DNA of 64,000 nucleotides from 20CM-2-65-7 sp963830455 (GTDB lineage Bacteria > Gemmatimonadota > Gemmatimonadetes > Gemmatimonadales > GWC2-71-9): assembly GCA_963830455.1 (NCBI GenBank), contig CAWHMT010000002.1, positions 1 to 64,000 on the forward strand, in the 5' to 3' direction. Positions 29,364 to 37,795 of the stretch are shown in pieces. Position numbers and translations under genes: made by a program. Position 1 is the first letter of the stretch; each line of letters begins with the position of its first letter. The notes under the pieces are model-generated. The model did not search any database. It was not told the origin of the DNA and saw only the letters and a program-made list of their open reading frames with translations.

Positions 29364-30677
29364 ACCGTCGGTGTCCAGCCGGGCGCGTACTCTCGCTGCC
29401 AATGAGCCATCGCCGCGTCGTCGCCCTGGATACGGCCGGTCGCGGGATCGACCTTGCAGCGCGCGGCCCGTCCACTGCGCGATGTTGCCCAGATGGCACA
29501 GCAGCACGCTCTTCGCACCTTCCTCGATCGGCTGGCTGACGGGCGACCCGGTGCGGACGCCCTCGACGAAGTTCGCGATGTGCAGCGCCGTGAGCTGATC
29601 GTCGCCACTGAACGCGAGCGGATCGGTGCCTGATTGCGGGGGCGCGACGTTCTGCTTCACGACCTTCTTGTCCAGGTCGTACACGGTGTAGCCGTCCTGA
29701 TCGACGACCATCGTTCCCGTCGTGCCGTGCACGATCGTGCCGCGACCGCGGTCTTCGACGGGATACGGATTGCAGCTCCGTCCCTGCCACGCGATGGCTC
29801 GGCCGCCCTCGAACTCGAACGCCGCTTCCTGCGTGTCGGTGAACTCCCAGTCGTCCTCGAAATGGTAGCGGCCGCCGGCGGAGGTGACGCGCACGGGATG
29901 ATCCACGCCGAGGGCCCAGCGGGCGACGTCGATCTCATGCGTGCCGTTGTTGCAGATCTCGCCCGTGCCCCAGCGGCGGAACCAGTGCCAGTTGTAGTGA
30001 ATGACATTGTCGCGGTAGGGCGTGCGTGGCGCCGGCCCCTGCCACAGCTCGTAATCGAGGTCCGCCGGTACCGGCGCGGCTTTGCCGCGTCCGATGGTCG
30101 CGCGGCGGTTTGCATACCACGCGCGGGCGAAGTACGGGCGGCCGATGATCCCGTCCCGGATCGCCTGCACGGCTTCGATGGCGCGCGGCGACGAGCGGCG
30201 TTGCGTGCCCATCTGGACCACGCGGCGGGCCTTGCGCTGCGCGTCCACCAGCAGCTCGCCTTCGCGCGCGTTGTGGCCGCACGGTTTCTCCAGATACACG
30301 TGCTTGCCGGCCGACAGCGCGAGAATCGTGGCGGGCGCGTGCCAATGATCGGGCGCGGCGATCACGAGCGCGTCGATCGATTTGTCGTCGAGCGCGCGGC
30401 GGAAATCGACGATTGCTTTCACCGGCTTGCCCTGCGCCTCGCCTACCGCGGCGGCGGCCTTGGCCAACACCTTGGCGTCCACGTCGCACACACTGGCGAC
30501 CTCGACGTTGGGCGTCTTGGCGAACACGCGGGCCAGTACCGTCCCGCGCTGGTTCAGGCCCATCACGCAGACCACGACCTTCTCGGCAGGGGAGCCCGAA
30601 GCGAACAGCGGCGCGCGCGCGGCGACGAGTCCCAGCCCCGCGCTGGAAACGGTTTTCACGAAGCGACGGCGTTTCAT
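29360..30677 (-). CDS. Gfo/Idh/MocA-family oxidoreductase, Tat-exported (frameshifted)
   Basis: A twin-arginine-like signal (KRRRFVKTVSSAGLGLVAAR) precedes a Rossmann domain (VVVCVMGLNQRGTVLARVF, VASVCDVDAKVLAKAAAAVG) with the family motif KHVYLEKPCGHNAREGELL. The C-terminal substrate domain has WHWFRRWGTGEICNNGTHEI and VARWALGVDHP. Such secreted NAD(P)-dependent enzymes often act on glycosides with DUF1080 partners, which precede this gene here. Its ATG overlaps the DUF1080 stop (ATGA). An indel near 29465 breaks the C-terminus. Substrate unknown. Confidence 0.87.
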
Positions 30678-31426
30678 AGGGGCCTCACTTTGATGTCGCG
30701 GAAATAGACCTCATCGCCGTGGTCCTGCAAGACGATGTGCCCGCGACGCTTTGCTCCGAATCCAGGGATCGTCTTGTACTTGCTCGCCGCGAGGAGGGAG
30801 TCCATGCGTGCGGTGCCGAGCTCGAATTCGACGACTTTCTCGTCGTTGAGCCAATGCTCCCCGTGGTTGCCGCGGAACACGATGCGCGAGCGGTTCCACT
30901 GGCCTCACCGGACGGGTCGCAGCGTGCGTGCGCCTCCTTGGGCGCGATCAGGTCGTACAGCGCTGCGGAGCGGTGGCTCGGCAGCTTGCCGTCCTCGTGC
31001 CGGTCGTCGTCGAGAACCTGATACTCGAAGCCGAGCGCGGAGTGAGTGGGCCCGCCTTGCGTGCCCGCGCCACCCTGGGCGATCGACATAGCTTCGGAGA
31101 CGTTGTATTTGACGCCGCTGTTCGCCCCCTGTGTGACTTTCCACTCGAAACTCAGCTCGAAATCGACGAACGAATCCACAGTCATGAGGTCGCCACCGAC
31201 GAGCGGCCGCCCGTCGGCCACGCGCGGCACGTTGCCGGTCGCGATCTTCTTGATCGCGCCGTTCACCACGACCCAGTGGGCCGCTCGGCACGGTGTCGTA
31301 GCCGACGCCGCGCCAACCAGTGAGCGTGCGGCCGTCGAACAGGAGGCGCCAGCTGGCGGAGCGCTCGGCGGGGGTGAGCGTGTTGGGGTTCTGGACCATG
31401 GCGAGAATGAGGACTGCTGTGATCAT
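30674..31426 (-). CDS. DUF1080 (3-keto-disaccharide hydrolase-like) secreted protein (frameshifted)
   Basis: A short signal peptide (MITAVLILAMVQNPN) leads into a concanavalin-like fold typical of DUF1080: SWRLLFDGRTLTGWRG, FVDFELSFEWKVTQGANSGV, ALGFEYQVLDDDRHEDG, HRSAALYDLIAP and GHIVLQDHGDEVYFRDIKVR. Some members cleave 3-keto-glycosides made by Gfo/Idh-type oxidases, which fits the coupled oxidoreductase downstream. Breaks occur near 31280 and 30905. The ATG at 31426 is the first start and is preceded by a dispersed palindromic repeat. Confidence 0.85.
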
Positions 31427-31438
31427 AAGTGCTCCCAC

Positions 31439-31481
31439 AAAAGCAGGTCCTTCGCGCCTACGGCGCTCAGGATGACAAGCG
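31439..31481. repeat. Dispersed palindromic repeat, copy A of an inverted pair
   Basis: AAGCAGGTCCTTCGCG, a short stem-loop (CCTACGG), then GCTCAGGATGACAAGCG. Copy B (31519-31574) is inverted, so the two could pair over about 135 bases between DUF1080 and the transporter gene. Confidence 0.7.
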
Positions 31482-31518
31482 CGCATTCTTTTTTCTTTTT
31501 TTTCAAAAGCAAACAACA

Positions 31519-31574
31519 GCTTGTCATCCTGAGCGAAGCGCGCGGCACGCGCGCGCAGCGAAGGACCTGCTTTT
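31519..31574. repeat. Dispersed palindromic repeat, copy B (inverted)
   Basis: GCTTGTCATCCTGAGCGAAG, a stem-loop rich in GCGCGC, then GCGAAGGACCTGCTTTT. It is the reverse complement type of copy A; both flank a T-rich stretch near 31490-31505. Confidence 0.7.
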
Positions 31575-31587
31575 CAGTGACAGTGCG

Positions 31588-32754
31588 TCATGACGTGGCC
31601 TCGGAGCTTCCCAACGGCGCCGGCTCAAGCCGCGGCGCCAGCACGTGAATGATCGTCCAGGCCGTGACGTAGGCGAAGCCGCAGACGGCGAAGATCGACG
31701 CGTAGTTGCCTCCGGTGGCGTCGAGAATCCGGCCGGTGAGCCATTGGAACAGCACTCCGCCCATGGCGCCGGCGAAGCCGCCGATGCCGGAGACGGACGC
31801 CACGGCGCCCGGCGGGAACATGTCGCTCGCGAGCGTATAGACGTTGGCCGACCAGCCCTGGTGCGCAGCGGCCGCGAGGCTGACGATGAGCACGGCCGTC
31901 CACAGGCTGCCGGCGCGCGGCGCCAGCGCCGTGGGCACGATCGCGAGCGCCATCAGTAGCATCGCCGTCTTGCGGGCGCGGTTCACGGTCCAGCCGCGTT
32001 TGAGCAGACTGCTCGACAGCCATCCGCCGCCGATCGACCCGACATCGGCGATGACATACACCGTAATAAGAGGAAGGGCGACCTGCGCGAGCTTGATGCC
32101 GTACGTCGCGTCGAGGAATTTCGGGAGCCAGTACAGATAGAACCACCACACGGGGTCGGCGAGGAACTTGCCGGCGACGATGGCCCAGGTCTGACGAAGC
32201 CCGAGCAACTGGAGCCAAGGAGGGTTGGGCTTAGGGTTGGGGTCTAGGGACTCGGGGCTCGGGCTTCGGTAGAGCGCCAGCCACAGGAGCAGCCACAGAA
32301 ACCCCAGCGAGCCCGTGACAACAAACGCCCAGCGCCAGCCCCATGTCAGCGCGATCCACGGGACGATGAGCGGCGTGAGGATCGCACCGGTGTTGGTGCC
32401 GGCGTTGAAGATGCCCGTGGCCAGGGCGCGCTCCTCTTTGGGAAACCATTCCCCCACGCTTTTGATGGCGCCGGGAAAGTTGGCCGACTCGCCCAGGCCG
32501 AGCAGCGCGCGCGCGGCCGAGAACCCCGCCGTCGTGCGGGCGAACGCATGGCCGATCGCCGCAAGGCTCCACACGACCACCGCCGTGGCAAAGCCGCGGC
32601 GCACGCCCACGCGGTCGAGCCAGCGGCCGGCGATCAGGAAGCCGAACGCATAAACAAGAGTGAACGAATAGACCACAGCCGCGTACTGCGACTCCGACCA
32701 GCTCAGCTCGCGCTGCAACGTCGGCGCGAGGATGCTGAGCACCTGCCGGTCCAT
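31588..32754 (-). CDS. MFS transporter, ACS family (ExuT-like hexuronate uptake), 5' end uncertain
   Basis: Motifs of the anion:cation symporter family: MDRQVLSILAPTLQRELSWS, GRWLDRVGVRRGFATAVVVW, LGLGESANFPGAIKSVGEWF, PKEERALATGIFNAGTNTGA and the late GGFAGAMGGVLFQWLTG. The neighbours make hexuronate the likely substrate. In-frame sequence upstream of ATG 32754 (YRWTICALLFVVTTINYMDR) is the normal first helix of this family, but a stop occurs about 60 bases upstream with no start between, so the 5' end is probably disrupted by an indel near 32815. The central loop is encoded by a G-rich strand (32222-32242). Confidence 0.85.
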   Translation of the reverse strand: MDRQVLSILAPTLQRELSWSESQYAAVVYSFTLVYAFGFLIAGRWLDRVGVRRGFATAVVVWSLAAIGHAFARTTAGFSAARALLGLGESANFPGAIKSVGEWFPKEERALATGIFNAGTNTGAILTPLIVPWIALTWGWRWAFVVTGSLGFLWLLLWLALYRSPSPESLDPNPKPNPPWLQLLGLRQTWAIVAGKFLADPVWWFYLYWLPKFLDATYGIKLAQVALPLITVYVIADVGSIGGGWLSSSLLKRGWTVNRARKTAMLLMALAIVPTALAPRAGSLWTAVLIVSLAAAAHQGWSANVYTLASDMFPPGAVASVSGIGGFAGAMGGVLFQWLTGRILDATGGNYASIFAVCGFAYVTAWTIIHVLAPRLEPAPLGSSEATS

Positions 32755-32878
32755 GTAGTTGATCGTGGTGACGACGAACAGCAGGGCGCAGATCGTCCAT
32801 CGATAGGGCGGATGGGCGGATGGGCGGAGGGCGGGGGAGCGTCACGGTGGCTTCCAAAGGTACTTTCAGGAACGCATC

Positions 32879-33787
32879 ATGACTACTCGGCGGGAGTTCG
32901 TCGGAACCGCGGCCGCGTTGCTGTTGCCCTGGCAGTCGCCCAAGAGGCTGCCACTTGGCTTTTCCACGCTCGGCTGCCCGACCTGGCCCTGGTCCCGAAT
33001 TCTCGACTTTGCCGCCGAGCACCAGTTCGCCTCGATCGAGCTACGCGGGATCCTCGAGCACATGGATCTCACCAAAGTGCCCGAGCTCGCGCCCGATCGT
33101 ATCGGTGACGCGAAACGGCAGCTAGCGGCGCACGGGCTGTCGGTGTCGTGCCTCGGCGCGTCGGCGCAGATGCACGACATGGACCCGGTCAAGCACGCCG
33201 CGCAGCTCGATGAGGCGCGCCGCTTCATCGATCTGGCCCAGGCGCTCGGCGCCCCGTATGTGCGCGTGTTCGGCAACGAGTACGTGGCGGGCGTGCCGCG
33301 CCAAGCGATGCTCGCGCACATCGCCGGCGCGCTACGCTCCCTCGGCGACTACGCCAAGCCGAGGAACGTCACGGTCGTCATCGAATCCCACGGTGACTTC
33401 ACCGACTCGCCCGCGCTGCTCGAGATCCTCCAGAAGGCCGACTCACCGAACGTGGCTCTGCTCTGGGACGCACACCACACGTTCGTGTCGGGCAAGGAGC
33501 AGCCGGAGGACACGGTGCGGCAGCTGGGACGCTACATCCGGCACACGCATCTCAAGGATTCCGTCCCCGCCGGCAACGACCGCCGTTATGTCCTCACCGG
33601 CACAGGTGAGGTGCCTGTGCAGCGGCAAATCGCAGCGCTTGCGAAGATCGGTTACCGCGGGTTTTTCAGCTTTGAGTGGGAAAAGCGGTGGCACGCTGAG
33701 ATCGAGGAGCCGGAACGCGCGATCGCGCATTACGCCACCGTTGCTGGTGAGTATCTGCGTGATGCGCGACGCGCGAATGATCAATGA
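32879..33787 (+). CDS. Sugar phosphate isomerase/epimerase-like TIM barrel, exported
   Basis: A short Tat-like leader (TTRREFVGTAAALLLPWQSP) precedes an AP-endonuclease-2-type TIM barrel: LPLGFSTLGCPTWPWSRILD, FASIELRGILEHMDL, LGAPYVRVFGNEYVAG, VTVVIESHGDFTDSPALLEI, VALLWDAHHTFVSGKE and RYIRHTHLKDSVPAG. The Glu (VVIESHG), Asp-His (DAHH) and His (HTHLKD) residues form the divalent-metal site of xylose-isomerase-like epimerases. It lies divergent from the ExuT-like gene and may handle an uronate or keto-sugar. The substrate is unknown. The frame is intact. Confidence 0.82.
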   Translation: MTTRREFVGTAAALLLPWQSPKRLPLGFSTLGCPTWPWSRILDFAAEHQFASIELRGILEHMDLTKVPELAPDRIGDAKRQLAAHGLSVSCLGASAQMHDMDPVKHAAQLDEARRFIDLAQALGAPYVRVFGNEYVAGVPRQAMLAHIAGALRSLGDYAKPRNVTVVIESHGDFTDSPALLEILQKADSPNVALLWDAHHTFVSGKEQPEDTVRQLGRYIRHTHLKDSVPAGNDRRYVLTGTGEVPVQRQIAALAKIGYRGFFSFEWEKRWHAEIEEPERAIAHYATVAGEYLRDARRANDQ

Positions 33788-33845
33788 TCAATGTCCAATG
33801 ATCAACGATCATTGATCATTGGACGTTGGACATTGGTCATTGGAT
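33779..33845. repeat. Imperfect palindromic cluster of ATGATCA / CATTGGAC motifs
   Basis: Short words such as AATGATCA, AATGTCCAATGATCA and their complements (TGATCATTGGAC, TTGGACATTGG) are repeated in both orientations. The stretch spans the end of the TIM-barrel gene and the last codons of uxuA and could form a long hairpin that terminates both. Confidence 0.6.
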
Positions 33846-34874
33846 GTTCGACAGCCCTTCCCACAAACCCTGTAGATACGTCGCACCCAGCGCCCGGTCG
33901 TACAGCCCGTATCCCGGCCGTCCCCGCTCGCCCCAGATCATGCGCCCGTGATCGGGGCGCATCGGTCCGGCGAAGCCGGTATCGCGCAGCGCCGCGAGCA
34001 CCGCGCGCAAGTCCACGCCACCTAACGCCGAAGGATGCGGCGTCTCGTGGAACTTCCGGTCGCCGGTGATGCGCACGTTGCGGCAGTGCGCAAAGTGAAT
34101 GCGGGGGCCGAGCCGCCGCACCATCGCGGGAAGGTCGTTCTCCGGGAGGGCGCCGAGCGAGCCGGTGCAGAACGTCACGCCGTTGGCGGGGCGGTCCACG
34201 AGCTTCAGGAGTCGCTCGAGGTCATCGCCGCGGCAGATGATCCGCGGCAGACCGAAGATGGGCCAGGGTGGATCGTCGGGGTGGATCGCCATCCGCACGC
34301 CTGCTTGCTCGGCGACGGGGACGACGCGCTCGAGGAAGTAGGCTAGGGTGTCCCACAGCCGTTCCGCATCGACAGCGCGATAAGCCGCAAACAGCGCGCG
34401 TAGCGCGCCGGCATCATAAGCCGCGGCCCAGCCGGGGAGATCTCCGGTCCCGTGCCCGATGTCCATGCGCGCGAGCGCCGCATCGTCGTAGGCGAGCGCC
34501 GTCGATCCGTCGGGTAGCCGCATCGCGAGATCGGTGCGCATCCAGTCGAACACCGGCATGAAGTTGTAACACAGCACCTGCACGCCCAGCTCGCCCAGGG
34601 TGCGAACGCTCTCGCAGTAGTTCGCGATGAGCCGGTCGCGCGTCGGAGCCCCTAGCTTGATGTCTTCGTGGACCGGAATGCTCTCGACGACGGCGAGGCG
34701 CAGTCCCGCATTCGCGATGTCGTCTTGCAGGTGCGCGAGCCGGTCCTTCGGCCACGTGTCGCCGACCGGCACGTCGTACAGCGCGCTCACGACTCCCTGC
34801 ACGCCGGGGATTTGGCGGATGTGCGCGAGCGGGATCGGGTCCGTGGGACCGAACCAGCGGAACGTCATGTACAT
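33837..34874 (-). CDS. uxuA: Mannonate dehydratase
   Basis: UxuA dehydrates D-mannonate to 2-keto-3-deoxygluconate. The protein reads MYMTFRWFGPTDPIPLAHIR, QGVVSALYDVPVGDTWP, VVESIPVHEDIKLGAPTRDR, QVLCYNFMPVFDWMRTDL, MAIHPDDPPWPIFGLPRII, VTFCTGSLGALPENDL, IHFAHCRNVRITGDRKFHE and GPMRPDHGRMIWGE, all typical. His and Cys residues in these segments bind the metal. At 345 residues it is slightly short of E. coli UxuA. The start ATG 34874 overlaps the reductase stop by 10 bases. The frame is intact. Confidence 0.93.
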   Translation of the reverse strand: MYMTFRWFGPTDPIPLAHIRQIPGVQGVVSALYDVPVGDTWPKDRLAHLQDDIANAGLRLAVVESIPVHEDIKLGAPTRDRLIANYCESVRTLGELGVQVLCYNFMPVFDWMRTDLAMRLPDGSTALAYDDAALARMDIGHGTGDLPGWAAAYDAGALRALFAAYRAVDAERLWDTLAYFLERVVPVAEQAGVRMAIHPDDPPWPIFGLPRIICRGDDLERLLKLVDRPANGVTFCTGSLGALPENDLPAMVRRLGPRIHFAHCRNVRITGDRKFHETPHPSALGGVDLRAVLAALRDTGFAGPMRPDHGRMIWGERGRPGYGLYDRALGATYLQGLWEGLSNIQ

Positions 34875-36205
34875 GGGGCGATCTCCAACAGCTGGCTCAG
34901 AGCGGCCTCGACGCCGCCACGACTCAGGACTTCCAACCAACGCGTGGTCGCGGCGGCGAACTCCGGGATCTGAGCCGCCTCGCGCAGCGACTCGAGCGGC
35001 GCGCCCGTGTACGTCAGATGCGCCGCCGTGGCCAGCGCAAGCCCTTCAGGGCTCGCGTTGTCGCCGAGCCGGCGCTTCAGCGCACGGGAAACGATGAGCG
35101 GTACCACCCGGATCCGAAACTTGTCCTCCTGATTCGTCGCGATGACACGCCACTCGTGCTCGAGCCACGGATTGGCGAAGCGCTCGAGCACCGCGTGCGC
35201 AAACGCGCGCGCTTCGCCCGCAGGGATATCGGTCGCGGGGATGATCTCCTCGAACAGCAGCCGTTTCTGGAACGCGCTGAGCAGCGGATGCGTGGTCGCG
35301 TCGCGCACGATACGGACGCCGGCGAGAAGCGCGAGCGGCGTGGTCGCCGTGTGCAGCGCGTTGAGCAGGCGCAGCTTGCGCTCGCGGTAGAACGTGATAT
35401 CGGGTGCGACCACGACACTCGCGCTCTCGATCGGGAAGGCAGCGCGCAGCGCGGCGGGGTCGGCTTCGATGGCCCAGAGGGCGTACGGTTCGGCCACGGT
35501 GAGCAGCGCGTCGCGGTAGCCGAGTTGCGCCTCCAGGCGCTCGTGCTGATCGGGCGACGGAACGGTCACGATGCGGTCGACGAGCGACGAGCAGAATCGT
35601 ACGCGCGCCTTGAGCCAGTCGCGAAAGGCCTGCGGCCGGTCGTGCCGCCCGGCCAGCTCGTGAACCATCGCCGCCAGACGTGGTCCGTTATCCGGGACGA
35701 GCTCCGTCGGGATGACGAAGACAGGCGGCGCATCCGCCGCGCGCATGAAGCGAGCATGCAGCGCGTCCGTCAGCCGACCGGGGAAGGGTGCGTCGATCCG
35801 GAACCCGGCCTCTGAGACATTGCTGACGATCACCTGCATCGAGGGGTTCGCCGCGACGTCGCGCACGACGTTCCACTGGCTGTCCGCGGCGAGCGCGCGC
35901 GAGATCGCGCCGACGAGGCCGATGCGCTCGAGCGGCGTGCCGCCGGACAGGCCGCGCTCGACCAGCGTGTACAATCCGTCCTGGGCGTTCAGGGCGCGGG
36001 CGCGGGACGCCCCTTCTGCCGTGCTCTGCACGACGACGATGCGGCTGGCGCGTGCGCCCCCCCCCGAGCGGTTTGCCGAGTCCACCGCGGCTGCGCACAG
36101 CGCGCGCAGCAGCATCCCGCTGCCGAACTGGAGCACGCGCTCGGGCAACTCGTTGCGTCGATAGGCGCTGTCGGGCCACAGCGCGCCGGTCAGGAGGGGG
36201 AGCAC
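34865..36205 (-). CDS. Fructuronate/tagaturonate reductase (mannitol dehydrogenase family)
   Basis: An NAD-dependent polyol dehydrogenase of 446 residues that would reduce fructuronate to mannonate, linking UxaC to UxuA. The N-terminal Rossmann part has LPERVLQFGSGMLLRALCAA and ASRIVVVQSTAEGAS. Then VIVSNVSEAGFRIDAP, PVFVIPTELVPDNGPRLAAM, RVRFCSSLVDRIVTVPSPDQ and, in the catalytic domain, ERKLRLLNALHTATTPLALL (K...N...H). These features favour UxaB/UxuB. Whether the substrate is fructuronate or tagaturonate cannot be decided; uxuA next door favours fructuronate. The start is GTG 36205. A C9 run (36057-36065) keeps frame. Confidence 0.88.
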   Translation of the reverse strand: MLPLLTGALWPDSAYRRNELPERVLQFGSGMLLRALCAAAVDSANRSGGGARASRIVVVQSTAEGASRARALNAQDGLYTLVERGLSGGTPLERIGLVGAISRALAADSQWNVVRDVAANPSMQVIVSNVSEAGFRIDAPFPGRLTDALHARFMRAADAPPVFVIPTELVPDNGPRLAAMVHELAGRHDRPQAFRDWLKARVRFCSSLVDRIVTVPSPDQHERLEAQLGYRDALLTVAEPYALWAIEADPAALRAAFPIESASVVVAPDITFYRERKLRLLNALHTATTPLALLAGVRIVRDATTHPLLSAFQKRLLFEEIIPATDIPAGEARAFAHAVLERFANPWLEHEWRVIATNQEDKFRIRVVPLIVSRALKRRLGDNASPEGLALATAAHLTYTGAPLESLREAAQIPEFAAATTRWLEVLSRGGVEAALSQLLEIAPCT

Positions 36206-36254
36206 ACCGATAAGCTGGGGGAGCGGCCGTCGGACGCAACGGAGGGCCTGCGGT

Positions 36255-37148
36255 CTACTCGCAGCTCTGCGGTGACCCCGGGCAGACCTTGATCTCGGTC
36301 ACCGGGTGAATCTCCCACGCCGTCGCCCGCCACACATTGTCACCGTTCGGGTTCGTATGCGCCGCTTCATCCGCGTGCTCGAAATCCCAGAACAGCCATC
36401 CCGTAAACCGCACCCACCGACCCTCGAGACCCTGCTCGAGCGCGCCCGTGCGCCAGTTCTCACCCTGCGTGGCTCTAAACGCCCGCCACCGCGGCGTCAC
36501 TTCTACAATCAAGCGCACGACCTTGCGGCGGTCCTGGGGATCGAGCACGACGTCGATGTGCGTGTCGCGGTACAAGCTGTCGGTCTCTCCGCAGTTGACC
36601 GTCTCCTCGCCGCCCTTCTTCACGTCGACGACGAATGCCACGATCGACGCGGCACGCGTGTCATCCCAACGTGTCTGGTCATCGCCGCCCTGCAACAACG
36701 CGGTGAGCGTGGCCGTGGCGTCGATGTCTCCCTGAGCCGGCTGGGTGATGCGGTTCTTCTTGCGGTTGGATTCCTGACGGTGCGCTTGCAGCGCCGAGCC
36801 TTGCAGCGGACAGCCGCGATAAACCTCCGGCGGCCCAGCGACGACTGGCGTCGCCGGCGTCGTGCCGGTGATGCGCACGTTGCGCGCCCACGCCCATCCG
36901 TGGTCGCCGCTCGGCGTACGCACCTCGTAGTAGCCGTTGGTGCGGACCGAATCGAGAATTGATAGCTCGTCGGGCGGCGCAAGCTGTCTGATGACAGCGC
37001 GCGCTGACGAGGGGCCGGTGCGCAAATTGACGTTGCGAGTAACGACCGCGGTGATCTGAGCGGCGGCCGGCGCGCCGGCGAAGCTGACCACCAACGCCAG
37101 AGCCGCACACCACACCAATTGGCGACGCGCGATCATGGCAGCCAACAT
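36255..37148 (-). CDS. Secreted SH3b-domain protein
   Basis: A signal peptide (RRQLVWCAALALVVSFAGAP) is followed by a bacterial SH3 domain (VTRNVNLRTGPSSARAVIRQ, GYYEVRTPSGDHGWAWARNV). The C-terminal ~180 residues start at a CPLQGSALQAHRQESNRKKN segment and include VVDVKKGGEETVNCGETD, HIDVVLDPQDRRKVVRLIVE and WVRFTGWLFWDFEHADEAAH. The latter part recurs in uncharacterised proteins that combine SH3b with this domain. Possible cell-wall binding; no enzyme activity is evident. It is complete at 297 residues. Confidence 0.75.
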   Translation of the reverse strand: MLAAMIARRQLVWCAALALVVSFAGAPAAAQITAVVTRNVNLRTGPSSARAVIRQLAPPDELSILDSVRTNGYYEVRTPSGDHGWAWARNVRITGTTPATPVVAGPPEVYRGCPLQGSALQAHRQESNRKKNRITQPAQGDIDATATLTALLQGGDDQTRWDDTRAASIVAFVVDVKKGGEETVNCGETDSLYRDTHIDVVLDPQDRRKVVRLIVEVTPRWRAFRATQGENWRTGALEQGLEGRWVRFTGWLFWDFEHADEAAHTNPNGDNVWRATAWEIHPVTEIKVCPGSPQSCE

Positions 37149-37273
37149 GCCGCGCCCACGGGGGCCTGGTTAGGGCGTTTTTGCGGCAGGGAAGGGTGAT
37201 TTTGCGGCGTTAGCCCGCGACAGCACACGCTCTTCTGCGTTCGGTGTGCTGATCATTTGACTATCTTATATCC

Positions 37274-37795
37274 ATGTCACTGACGTTTACTCGGCTGCAA
37301 GCGCCGCGCCCCGTCGGCGAGCTGGTCATCACCGCGTCCGATACGGCGATCACCGGCGTCTACTTCCAGACATCGCGCCGCGGCCCGCCGCCGACGCATC
37401 AGGCTGGTTGGGTCGAGGCGGGTGACGACGGACCCGCCGCCGCCTTGCTGGCACGTGCCCGCCAGCAGCTCGAGGAATATTTCGCGCACACGCGCACCAC
37501 GTTCGATCTCCCGCTCGAAGCCCTCGGTTCCGCCTTCGAGCATCGCGTCTGGAACGCCCTGCGCCAGATTCCCCACGGCACGACGACGAGCTACGGCGAG
37601 CTCGCCAAGATCCTGGGCGACAAGAGCGCCTCGCGCGCCGTCGGGCTCGCGAACGGCAAGAACCCGATCCCGATCATCGTCCCCTGCCACCGGGTGGTGG
37701 GATCGAAAGGCGAGCTGACGGGATTCGGCGGCGGATTGGATACGAAGCGGTGGCTCCTCGAGCATGAGGGCGCGTTGCTGAATCTCGGAGTCTAG
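37274..37795 (+). CDS. ogt: Methylated-DNA--protein-cysteine S-methyltransferase
   Basis: Repairs O6-alkylguanine by transferring the alkyl group to its own Cys. The active site is PIIVPCHRVVGSKGELTGF; the helix-turn-helix reads TTTSYGELAKILGDKSASRA, and FGGGLDTKRWLLEHE closes the domain. The short N-terminal domain (VGELVITASDTAITGVYFQT) is Ogt-like rather than Ada-like. At 173 residues it is normal length. A TATCTTAT element ends only 5 bases before ATG 37274, so the transcript may be leaderless. The 3' end overlaps the CPBP gene by 4 bases. Confidence 0.93.
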   Translation: MSLTFTRLQAPRPVGELVITASDTAITGVYFQTSRRGPPPTHQAGWVEAGDDGPAAALLARARQQLEEYFAHTRTTFDLPLEALGSAFEHRVWNALRQIPHGTTTSYGELAKILGDKSASRAVGLANGKNPIPIIVPCHRVVGSKGELTGFGGGLDTKRWLLEHEGALLNLGV

